A DNA stretch of 36,080 bases from Candidatus Nomurabacteria bacterium (GCA_023267275.1 JAHFNO010000015.1:1-36080), one strand, 5' to 3'. Numbered from the stretch's first letter, positions 29,176 through 36,080 are shown. Numbers and translations: made by a program. The notes: generated by a model from the letters alone, not told the origin.

Positions 29176-30393
29176 ATGGAACACACACCTTCTACAGAGC
29201 AAGCTCTGGCAATGATGAAAATTCGCCAGGGATATTCCTTGGTAATCAACGGTGAAGCTGGTACTGGAAAAAGCGCCTTGATAAAACAAATAGCTAAAAC
29301 CAAGAACCGAAAAGTAATCGTGACTGCCGTTACAGGAATGGCCGCACGCAAAATTGGAGGAACGACGATCAGTAGCTTTCTCAAGCTTGGTCTGTATCGC
29401 CATTCGGATGAGCTCATCCAATGGAACAACCGAGAATACCTCGATGTTGAAATACTCATTATTGATGAATATTTCACACTGAGTATTGATCAACTTCGTC
29501 AGGTGGATCTTGCATTGCGGACTGCAAAAAAACGCAAGCATGAACCATTCGGTGGGGTTCAAATAATTCTCGTTGGAGACAACGGGCAACTAGAGCCATA
29601 CGAAGGATTGCCGATTACTCCGGAAGCGGAAATTGTATCTGGTTTTACCTGGATGCAATTTACAACCGTATTTCGGCAGGAAGATATTGCTGATGTTGCA
29701 ATGTTGCGCAAGATCAGGAATTACGGAATATCACAGAGTGTAATTGCAGATTTGCGAACAAAAACTTCGTCATGCGAAATGGAAGGGGTTGTGCTTGCAG
29801 CTCATTGGAACGAAGCCGAACAAATAAATGCAGAGTTCCTTGCCGATTTTGCAGGTGAAGAATTTTTGGAGCATACAGCTTCATCTTCTGGCAAATATAC
29901 TGCTGATTTGCCATACGAAACAATCAGATTGTATGTAGGCATGCAGGTCATGCACACGCATAATCTGACGTATGGATCGTATGAAGATCCGGATTACATT
30001 GTAAATGGAGATGTCGGAATTGTTGAAGAAATTTGTTATGACGGAGGGTCGGTACGTGTACAATTTGATCATTGTAGCGTGTGGATATCCGAAAGATATT
30101 TTTCTGAAAACGAAACTTCTTTTGTCAAAGAAGAGAATTATGCTACTGGCTACGAAAAAAGACTTCCAGTTATAGAAGAAGTCGGCCATGCATCTTTCTT
30201 TCCTTTACGGCCATGTTATGCACTCACGGTGCGTAAGGCGCAAGGCATTGGTTTTGAGCGAGGAAACATTACTGAAGGAGTGTTGCGAAGCAATAACAGA
30301 AGATTGTTGTACACTGCACTTTCGCGGTTTGAAAAGTTTTCTGATCTGCATATCCTTTACATAGGTCCCAAACGGTTAATGTTTGCCGCTTGA
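29176..30393 (+). CDS. Pif1/RecD-like superfamily 1B helicase, small
   Basis: 405 aa. Walker A is GEAGTGKS (residues 26-33), Walker B IIDEYF (95-100), motif III VGDNGQLEP (133-141), motif IV-like TTVFRQ, motif V YALTVRKAQGIGFERGNI (SQG box as AQG), and motif VI LLYTALSRFEKF. The core resembles Pif1 and RecD2 5'-3' DNA helicases without extra domains. It lies inside the accessory block, flanked by repeats and an sRNA candidate, so it may act on that element or on DNA repair generally. Confidence 0.88.
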   Translation: MEHTPSTEQALAMMKIRQGYSLVINGEAGTGKSALIKQIAKTKNRKVIVTAVTGMAARKIGGTTISSFLKLGLYRHSDELIQWNNREYLDVEILIIDEYFTLSIDQLRQVDLALRTAKKRKHEPFGGVQIILVGDNGQLEPYEGLPITPEAEIVSGFTWMQFTTVFRQEDIADVAMLRKIRNYGISQSVIADLRTKTSSCEMEGVVLAAHWNEAEQINAEFLADFAGEEFLEHTASSSGKYTADLPYETIRLYVGMQVMHTHNLTYGSYEDPDYIVNGDVGIVEEICYDGGSVRVQFDHCSVWISERYFSENETSFVKEENYATGYEKRLPVIEEVGHASFFPLRPCYALTVRKAQGIGFERGNITEGVLRSNNRRLLYTALSRFEKFSDLHILYIGPKRLMFAA

Positions 30394-30418
30394 CAGATTC
30401 TATGATTTGGTATATGCT
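30390..30418 (+). promoter_or_regulatory. promoter of candidate small RNA
   Basis: TTGACA (30390-30395) overlapping the helicase stop, 17-bp spacer, TATGCT (30413-30418). Confidence 0.65.
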
Positions 30419-30423
30419 ACGAA

Positions 30424-30585
30424 GTAATTAGTTCATTGCATTCTTTTGTTGCCGGATCCCTATTTTTGTAAGGGAAATGCAACTTCAGTGCTAATGAGAA
30501 TATGTGTGAGTTGCGGTAAAGATCCCAATTTTGTAGGGTGATCACCGCTATTATCTTAAGAAGCCCCTAAAAAAGGCTTCTTTTT
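30424..30585 (+). ncRNA. candidate small RNA, about 160 nt
   Basis: Promoter at 30390-30418 and terminator GAAGCC/GGCTTC with T5 at 30560-30585 enclose a gene-free stretch. Two nested hairpins share a pattern: the first has TTGCATT/AATGCAA around TCCCT/AGGGA (30436-30482); the second has GCGGT/ACCGC around GATC...GATC and CCC/GGG (30513-30548). Both carry a GATCCC-(T/A)ATTTT-GTA-GGG core, as if duplicated. No known RNA family was recognised. Confidence 0.5.
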
Positions 30586-30590
30586 ATTTA

Positions 30591-30660
30591 CCCGGTAGTA
30601 GATCTTTTTGATATTGCTACGCAATATACTAAAGGTGTTTCAAAAAGGCTCACTACCAGG
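30591..30660 (+). repeat. cloverleaf repeat copy 3
   Basis: Same 70-bp length as copies 1 and 2, with several changes. In the second inner hairpin the GCACC/GGTGC stem has become ATACT/GGTGT, which still pairs through A-U and G-U pairs; one mismatch appears in each outer-stem part. It lies after the small RNA terminator and before protein C. Confidence 0.85.
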
Positions 30661-30709
30661 TTTGCCAAACAAAAATGACAGGTATAGACTTTTGGCAAAA
30701 CCTGATTCT

Positions 30710-31036
30710 ATGGGAAAGACACTCTGTGCGCTGGGGCAGAAGCTTCATAGGCTCGACCGGCAAGACGAAAAGAAATATATGCAAGTCAAAATTGACCTCG
30801 CATTCCAGATTTTGGAAGCATATGCAGCGCTTCCAAAGGAAAAGAAAAAAGAGCGACAAAACGTAGTATGTTGTTATGCTTCAGTTGTTTTGTCACACAT
30901 TGTTGATTTACAGCTTGCAAAGAGAATATTCGATTTTCTGGAAAAATATCAATATGATATTTTTCCACGGGCGAAGCAGATGCTCGCTATGCGATTACCA
31001 ATTACCGCTGGATTTGTAAAAGAAATTACAGAATAA
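30710..31036 (+). CDS. small helical protein C (CCYA family), 108 aa
   Basis: From MGKTLCALGQKLHRLDRQD. The frame is open further upstream through the cloverleaf, but the homology to B starts here. VKIDLAFQILEAYAAL, VVCCYASVVLSH (Cys54, Cys55) and FLEKYQYDIFPRAKQML match B. A likely promoter, TTGCCA-17-TAGACT, starts at the end of cloverleaf copy 3. A hairpin AGGTTTGCCAAA/TTTGGCAAAACCT ends just before the ATG and could limit translation. Confidence 0.72.
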   Translation: MGKTLCALGQKLHRLDRQDEKKYMQVKIDLAFQILEAYAALPKEKKKERQNVVCCYASVVLSHIVDLQLAKRIFDFLEKYQYDIFPRAKQMLAMRLPITAGFVKEITE

Positions 31037-31056
31037 GCCCCACCTTGGGGGCTTTT
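31036..31056 (+). terminator. intrinsic terminator
   Basis: AGCCCC / GGGGGCT with a T-rich tail, at the stop of gene C. Confidence 0.85.
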
Positions 31057-31084
31057 ATTTTTTTAAACACGATTATTTGTTGGG

Positions 31085-31147
31085 TTGCAAAAATGCCCAA
31101 CTTTAGGTATAGTTTCGGACACAAGTGGACTCGGTGTCCTCTTTTTT
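31085..31147 (+). promoter_or_regulatory. fusA promoter followed at once by hairpin and T-run
   Basis: Promoter TTGCAA (31085-31090), 17-bp spacer, TATAGT (31108-31113). Hairpin GGACAC/GTGTCC (31117-31139) then TCTTTTTTATT. The RNA would start with a terminator-like hairpin before the roughly 60-nt rest of the leader, which suggests attenuation of fusA. Confidence 0.6.
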
Positions 31148-31171
31148 ATTAATCTATTTGCATTTTCGCTA

Positions 31172-31199
31172 GAGCCTAAAGCCTAGCGCCTAAAGCCTA
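31172..31199 (+). repeat. GCCTAAA heptad array in fusA leader
   Basis: GAGCCTA, AAGCCTA, GCGCCTA, AAGCCTA, then ATTTAT and the ATG at 31206. Confidence 0.85.
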
Positions 31200-31205
31200 A
31201 TTTAT

Positions 31206-33368
31206 ATGGATCGCGACTACCCTCTTAATAAAGTTCGAAATTTCGGTATCATTGCCCACATTGATGCTGGTAAAACCACTACTTCAGAACGTGTGCTTTT
31301 TTACACTGGTGTGTCACACAAAATCGGTGAAGTGCATGAAGGTGAAGCGGTGATGGACTGGATGGAACAAGAACGTGAACGTGGAATCACGATCACTTCT
31401 GCTGCGACAACATGTTTTTGGACACCGACCTACGTTGAGGACAAAAAAGATGCGAACAAAAAGTTCCGCTTCAACCTCATCGATACTCCTGGGCACATCG
31501 ACTTTACTGTGGAAGTGAAGCGCTCGCTTCGCGTGCTCGACGGTGCTGTTGTGGTATTCGACGGCGTTGCCGGAGTAGAACCACAATCAGAAACAAACTG
31601 GCGCTACGCCGACGAAGCCAATGTGCCTCGCGTATGTTTCATCAACAAGCTCGACCGTACTGGTGCAAACTTTGAAAAATCTTTTGCCTCAATCATCGAC
31701 CGTCTCAGTAAGAAGGCAGTTCGTCTTCAGCTTCCAATCGGACTCGAAGACAAATTTGAAGGAGTCGTTGATCTTCTCGCAAACAAGGCAGTTCGCTTTG
31801 AAGGGGACAAGGGTGAGAAAGTTGTTGTTTCAGACAATATTCCAGAAGAGATGAAAGCCGATGTTGCAAAATATCGCGCAGAACTCATCGAAGCAATCGT
31901 TGCAAACGACGATGCGATGATGACTGCATACCTCGATGGAAAAGAGCCTACTCTCGCCGAACTCAAAGTGGTTCTCCGCAAAGCTGTTATTGCAAACGCA
32001 ATCTTCCCAGTGCTCGCTGGAACAGCGCTTAAAAACAAAGGTGTTCAGCTCGTACTCGATGCCGTTGTTGACTACCTCCCAGCTCCAGTCGACATGCCAC
32101 CAATGCATGCAATCAATCCAGACACAGATGAAGAAGTTATTCTCACTGCAAAAGATGATGGTCCACTCGCAGCACTCGCTTTCAAAGTGGCATCAGACCC
32201 ATTCGTTGGTCAGCTCATTTTCTTCCGTGTCTACCAAGGAACACTTTCAGCTGGATCATATGTATACAACCCACGCACTCGCAACAAAGAACGCGTAGGA
32301 CGTATTGTTCGTATGCACGCAAACGAACGTGAAGAAGTGAAGAAAGTATTTGCTGGAGAAATCGCCGCAGCGGTAGGTCTCAAAGAAGCAATCACTTCTG
32401 ACACACTTTGTGAACCAGAATTTCCAATCGCACTCGACCGTATCGTGTTCCCAGAACCAGTTATCTCGATGCGTATCGAACCAAAGACAAAGGCCGACCA
32501 AGAAAAAATGGGTATGGCACTCAACCGTCTTGGACAAGAAGATCCTACATTCCGTGTTTCAACAGATCAGGAAACAGGTGAGACAATCATCGCCGGAATG
32601 GGAGAATTGCACCTCGAAATCATCGTTGATCGTTTGAAGCGCGAATTTACTGTAGAAGTGAACGTTGGTAAGCCACAGGTTGCATACCGCGAAACAATTT
32701 CTGGTGAATCAGAAGCTGAAGGTAAATACATCAAGCAGACTGGAGGTCGTGGAAACTACGGTCACGTGAAAATCAAGATGAAGCCAATGCAACATCTTAC
32801 AAAAGAAGAAATCGAAGATCTTCCACGCAACACGAAACACGAAGATCACTTCGAATTCATCAACACAATCAAAGGAGGAGCTATTCCACTCGAATACATT
32901 CCAGCTTGTGAAAAGGGATTCCGAGAAGGTCTTGACCGTGGAGTTGTTGCCGGATTTAAAATGGTGGACGTATCCGTCGAACTTTGGGACGGAAGTTACC
33001 ACGATGTGGACTCAAACGAAATGGCTTTCAAGATTGCAGCCTCAATGGCAATCCAAGAAGCAGCGAAGCGTGCAAACCCTGTTATTCTTGAACCAATGAT
33101 GAGTGTTGAAGTGGTAACACCAGACAAATTCATGGGAGATGTTACAGGATCACTTTCATCAAAGCGTGGAATCATCGAAGGAATGGAACAACGTGGTCTC
33201 AACCAAGCAGTGAAAGCTGTCGTTCCACTTTCTGAAATGTTCGGATACATGACAAGCCTTCGCTCGATGACAGAAGGTCGTGCAGGATTCACAATGGAAT
33301 TCTTGCGATACGATGTAGTACCAAGGAATGTAGCTGATGAGATAGTAAAATCTCGTACATCAGCATAG
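31206..33368 (+). CDS. fusA: elongation factor G
   Basis: Translocase GTPase of translation. 720 aa, full length. G1 AHIDAGKTT (residues 17-25), switch region GITITSAATT, G3 DTPGHIDF, G4 NKLD. Domains II-V follow in the usual order, with the domain IV loop GGRGNYGHVKIKM and RGVVAGFKMVDVSVELWDGSYHDVDSNEMAF. The encoded end is VADEIVKSRTSA. Diverged copies of that tail occur after the stop. No rpsG or tuf is directly adjacent. Confidence 0.97.
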   Translation: MDRDYPLNKVRNFGIIAHIDAGKTTTSERVLFYTGVSHKIGEVHEGEAVMDWMEQERERGITITSAATTCFWTPTYVEDKKDANKKFRFNLIDTPGHIDFTVEVKRSLRVLDGAVVVFDGVAGVEPQSETNWRYADEANVPRVCFINKLDRTGANFEKSFASIIDRLSKKAVRLQLPIGLEDKFEGVVDLLANKAVRFEGDKGEKVVVSDNIPEEMKADVAKYRAELIEAIVANDDAMMTAYLDGKEPTLAELKVVLRKAVIANAIFPVLAGTALKNKGVQLVLDAVVDYLPAPVDMPPMHAINPDTDEEVILTAKDDGPLAALAFKVASDPFVGQLIFFRVYQGTLSAGSYVYNPRTRNKERVGRIVRMHANEREEVKKVFAGEIAAAVGLKEAITSDTLCEPEFPIALDRIVFPEPVISMRIEPKTKADQEKMGMALNRLGQEDPTFRVSTDQETGETIIAGMGELHLEIIVDRLKREFTVEVNVGKPQVAYRETISGESEAEGKYIKQTGGRGNYGHVKIKMKPMQHLTKEEIEDLPRNTKHEDHFEFINTIKGGAIPLEYIPACEKGFREGLDRGVVAGFKMVDVSVELWDGSYHDVDSNEMAFKIAASMAIQEAAKRANPVILEPMMSVEVVTPDKFMGDVTGSLSSKRGIIEGMEQRGLNQAVKAVVPLSEMFGYMTSLRSMTEGRAGFTMEFLRYDVVPRNVADEIVKSRTSA

Positions 33369-33560
33369 GTGGCACTTTCCGAGAAATGCCTGCCCCGTAG
33401 GGAACACTGACGTACTCGTTAAAGATGTTTTCCTACTGGGGTGGCCGACGAAATAGTCAAAAGTAGAACAACAGCATAGTTCTTGAGAGCCTGTCCCGTA
33501 GTGAGCCGAGTGCGTATTCGACACGAGGGTTTACTACTGGGATGAAGTCACGAATTACTG
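33369..33560 (+). other. repeat-flanked remnants of the fusA 3' end
   Basis: Two hairpin elements of about 54 bp beginning GCCTG(C/T)CCCGTAG and ending CTACTGGG. The first is followed at 33441-33479 by codons for VADEIVKSRTTA plus stop, using different synonymous codons from fusA. The second is followed near 33540-33563 by MKSRITA plus stop. They look like scars of repeated recombination or element insertion at the gene end. Confidence 0.7.
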
Positions 33561-33564
33561 CGTA

Positions 33565-33656
33565 GGAATCACGAGAACAGAGAACACGAAAACATAAAAG
33601 CAATGAACAAAGAACAAAACAGCCCCGCTCGCCATTAGGCGAGCGGGGCTGTTGCA
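33565..33656. repeat. A-rich short tandem repeats and GC hairpin before mazEF
   Basis: A-rich units of about seven bases (GAGAACA, CAAAGAA type) at 33571-33619 are followed by hairpin CAGCCCCGCTCGCC / GGCGAGCGGGGCTG, loop ATTA (33620-33651), without a good T-run. No gene is seen. Confidence 0.6.
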
Positions 33657-33684
33657 TTGACACTGTATATACAGAGTATATACT
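33657..33684 (+). promoter_or_regulatory. mazEF promoter and operator
   Basis: TTGACA (33657-33662), 16-bp spacer, TATACT (33679-33684), ending six bases before the mazE ATG. The spacer contains the palindrome CTGTATATACAG, and a second GTATATAC overlaps the -10. Tandem palindromes fit MazE/MazEF autorepression. Confidence 0.75.
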
Positions 33685-33690
33685 TTCCGT

Positions 33691-33936
33691 ATGACAACCA
33701 AAGTACAAAAGTGGGGCAATAGCTTGGCGGTGCGTTTGCCAAAAGAGCTTGCTAAAAGTTTGGATTTGAAATCCGGAACAGTTGTTCGTTTTGTAAAAAA
33801 AGGAGCCAATGTAGAAATGCAACCAATATCAACAGTAAAGCAGTACTCCCTTGAAGAATTACTAAAAGGTATGACCAAGAAAAATTTACATTCTGAAACT
33901 GATTGGGGTAAACCTGTAGGAAAAGAGGTATGGTAA
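33691..33936 (+). CDS. mazE: MazE-like antitoxin (AbrB/SpoVT fold)
   Basis: 81 aa. N-terminal swapped-hairpin DNA-binding domain (TTKVQKWGNSLAVRLPKELAKSLDLKSGTVVRFVKKGANVEMQP), C-terminal toxin-binding tail (YSLEELLKGMTKKNLHSETDWGKPVGKEVW). Its stop overlaps the mazF start by seven bases, as in many TA operons. Leaderless transcript likely. Confidence 0.9.
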   Translation: MTTKVQKWGNSLAVRLPKELAKSLDLKSGTVVRFVKKGANVEMQPISTVKQYSLEELLKGMTKKNLHSETDWGKPVGKEVW

Positions 33937-34274
33937 AAGAAAAATATATTCCGGAACGTGGCGATATTATATGGTTAACTTTTTCGCCTACACAGGGTCA
34001 CGAACAGTCAGGACGAAGACCAGCGTTGGTTTTGTCTCCGATTTCGTATAATAAACTCACAGGGCTTGCTGTTGTTGTTCCAGTTACAAAAGTGAAGAAA
34101 GGATTTAACTTTGAAATTCCGATTGTAACAAGTAAAAATATCGGAGTAATTTTGTCCGATCACGTTCATTCTCTTGCCTATGAAAAACGTGGGGCAGAAT
34201 ACATCGAAAGGGCTAGTCAATTTGTTGTAGAGGAAGTCTGTAATAACATTAAGTCACTTATACAAGTAGTTTGA
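33930..34274 (+). CDS. mazF: MazF-like mRNA interferase toxin
   Basis: 114 aa. PemK/MazF motifs: ERGDIIWLTFSPTQGHEQSGRRPALVLSP (residues 9-37, with the conserved GxxxxxxRPALV), VVPVTKVKKGF and ILSDHVHSLAYEKRGAEYIERAS. It cleaves RNA at short sequence motifs in related systems. Paired with mazE. The TA pair sits between fusA and tuf, in what is normally a contiguous cluster. Confidence 0.92.
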   Translation: MVKEKYIPERGDIIWLTFSPTQGHEQSGRRPALVLSPISYNKLTGLAVVVPVTKVKKGFNFEIPIVTSKNIGVILSDHVHSLAYEKRGAEYIERASQFVVEEVCNNIKSLIQVV

Positions 34275-34311
34275 ACACATTTAGATTGAAAAATAAGGTT
34301 TTTCTAGGTAC

Positions 34312-34463
34312 TTGACTTTTTGTACTTATATGTGCTATAATATACGCGATTTATACCTTGAAAAATAACGGTTTTTTGGTTGGGGATTATGAATTTCTTT
34401 GAGCTTCTTGAGCGGGGATTTCAAAGAAATTCATATATTCTTAACTTTTAAAAAACCAAAAAA
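34312..34463 (+). promoter_or_regulatory. promoter and structured leader of membrane-protein gene
   Basis: Promoter TTGACT (34312-34317), 18-bp spacer, TATAAT (34336-34341). The leader has a 14-bp perfect stem (ATGAATTTCTTTGA at 34389-34402 with 34421-34434) inside an outer stem GGTTTTTT/AAAAAACC (34370-34377 with 34450-34457) that ends six bases before the ATG of the next gene. This could act as a riboregulator or thermosensor-like switch. Confidence 0.6.
34389..34451 (+). CDS. possible 20-residue leader peptide
   Basis: ATG opens a frame MNFFELLERGFQRNSYILNF ending 12 bases before the next gene. The start codon lies in the first arm of the leader hairpin. It may be a translated upstream frame that opens the hairpin, or just chance. 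Confidence 0.25.
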   Translation: MNFFELLERGFQRNSYILNF

Positions 34464-35084
34464 ATGAAAAAGATATCAAAAAGCACAAGAATTAAAATAG
34501 TAATGCTTCTTGTGGGAGTCGTAGTAAGCTCCGCAGGTTTGTTCTTGAATCTCCGTATCGAGGAGGTTCATAAAAAACACCCGAGCCATTACTCCTGGGG
34601 CAGTTCGATGATGACTCTAAAAGAGTCAATGATGAGTGATCTGTTCCTGGTTGTAGGGTTTATCGGTTTGGGGCTCGCACTGACGGCTATAATTCTTTCC
34701 TTGATCGATTACCTTGCCGAAGGAAAAAAATTAAGGGCTTGGCTAATCACTTTAATTGGAAGCCCAATGTTTTTGATGATGGGCATTTATTTATATCCCC
34801 AAAAACCTTTGGACCATTTTGGTCAACAAAGGTTATCAATTGCCTTCATTATCCTAGGGATAATAATTCTAGGGATAATGCTGCTGGTTCTCTTGTACAA
34901 GAGGATACAGGTGCCCTCAAAGACTCTTACTTTTACGCCAATGCGTGAGGACGGGCCATTATCCAGAGGTTTTAATGACCGCTGGAACTATATTGTAAAC
35001 GGGGGCTTATCACCACGTAATCCTTATAAAAAGGGGACATCGGAACACCGGTGCTGGTATGAGTCGTTTAGTGGGAGCGTATAA
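34464..35084 (+). CDS. membrane protein of unknown function, 206 aa
   Basis: Not recognised. Four transmembrane segments (residues about 11-29, 58-82, 92-111, 124-145), a loop with HKKHPSHYSWGSSMMTLKESMM, and a polar C-terminal tail (TFTPMREDGPLSRGFNDRWNYIVNGGLSPRNPYKKGTSEH). It is followed by a terminator. No known family was recognised. Confidence 0.65.
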   Translation: MKKISKSTRIKIVMLLVGVVVSSAGLFLNLRIEEVHKKHPSHYSWGSSMMTLKESMMSDLFLVVGFIGLGLALTAIILSLIDYLAEGKKLRAWLITLIGSPMFLMMGIYLYPQKPLDHFGQQRLSIAFIILGIIILGIMLLVLLYKRIQVPSKTLTFTPMREDGPLSRGFNDRWNYIVNGGLSPRNPYKKGTSEHRCWYESFSGSV

Positions 35085-35104
35085 AAGTTTCCACAATTAA
35101 TTTT

Positions 35105-35134
35105 AAGAGCTATCAGTAATGACAGCTCTTTTTT
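35105..35134 (+). terminator. intrinsic terminator
   Basis: AAGAGCT / AGCTCTT stem with a T-run, just before the tuf promoter. Confidence 0.85.
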
Positions 35135-35135
35135 A

Positions 35136-35365
35136 TTGACATCCATCTCAATTCTGCTATATTTAATCTCGATAGCTCTCCCCAGGGCTTTTTTCGTGCC
35201 CGAAAAGGGAATATCGCACTTGGTTAGTGGCTGTGGCAGAGGTAGTTTGTAGGGCGGAAAAATGTGTTTACACATTTTTCCGCCCGCACACAAGCTTGGT
35301 TGCCTCCGCTTTCGTCATTAACCAAAATTATTAGTTCTTAATTCGCATTAGTATTTGGGTGGCTA
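35136..35365 (+). promoter_or_regulatory. tuf promoter and long structured leader
   Basis: Promoter TTGACA (35136-35141), spacer 16, TATATT (35158-35163). The RNA starts with hairpin AGCTC/GGGCT and T6 (35174-35194), an attenuator-like element as in fusA. Further on is the perfect palindrome with arms GGGCGGAAAAATGTGT (35252-35267) and its complement (35270-35285), inside outer arms TTGGTTA/TAACCAA and GCAGAGG/CCTC. No gene is seen in this stretch. Confidence 0.6.
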
Positions 35366-35399
35366 GTGCCTAGCGCCTAAAGCCTAAAGCCTAATTTTT
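35366..35399 (+). repeat. GCCTAAA heptad array in tuf leader
   Basis: GTGCCTA, GCGCCTA, AAGCCTA, AAGCCTA, then ATTTTTA and the ATG at 35400. Confidence 0.85.

Positions 35400-36080
<681 letters not shown>

Noticed and set aside
26782-30660. Classical integron with attC sites
   Set aside because: No integrase gene and no GTTRRRY core sites; only the architecture is similar.

Overview
The window reads as a chromosomal segment of a bacterium of the Candidate Phyla Radiation (Patescibacteria, most likely Parcubacteria/Paceibacteria). This is inference from gene content and style. The trigger factor lacks its PPIase domain, the ComEC is short, two genes encode TrmB-type regulators, GWI-repeat and tail-fibre-like surface proteins are present, many one-gene transcripts end in their own strong hairpin terminator, and many starts are leaderless. 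TGA is used as a normal stop, so there is no Gracilibacteria/Absconditabacteria recoding. No tRNA, rRNA, CRISPR array, transposase or integrase gene was recognised.

Layout. 0.1-4.5 kb: small unknown genes around clpP and tig, with a sigma-like/alpha-CTD-like regulator divergent from clpP. 4.5-10 kb: two TrmB-like regulators, an orphan HigA-type antitoxin, a candidate structured ncRNA, ppa and nusA. 10-13 kb: three membrane-anchored or secreted surface proteins. 13-24 kb: housekeeping genes (tpiA, pgk, a HIT protein, recJ, a histidine phosphatase, RNase HI, comEC, an SOD, rpmB, a site-2 protease) and a PaaX/Cas2-like gene bracketed by palindromes. 24-36 kb: the str cluster rpsL-rpsG-fusA-tuf, broken open by accessory DNA. 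About 5.7 kb of small genes lies between rpsG and fusA, and a mazEF module plus a membrane-protein gene lies between fusA and tuf.

The accessory block between rpsG and fusA is the best candidate for an undescribed system. A 70-bp element with a cloverleaf-like fold (long outer stem, two inner hairpins) occurs three times at exactly the same length. Each copy follows a terminator and precedes a promoter and a gene. Two copies also follow a tiny basic protein gene starting MAKQP. Three small genes (A, B, C) encode related alpha-helical proteins with a CCYA-type motif. A Pif1/RecD-like helicase and a probable small RNA sit among them.

The segment is unusually rich in short repeats. Tandem 7-bp repeats (GCCTAAA-type) abut the start codons of ppa, the SOD gene, the site-2 protease gene, fusA and tuf, and related heptads occur near clpP and inside rnhA and comEC. 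Palindromic elements interrupt recJ, comEC and the SOD gene in frame. A dispersed element containing GGATCCTGAAACAAGTTCAG recurs between genes and at gene ends. The 3' end of fusA is followed by one clear and one weaker diverged copy of its own C-terminal tail. Several translation genes have a promoter followed at once by a hairpin and U-run, which suggests attenuation.
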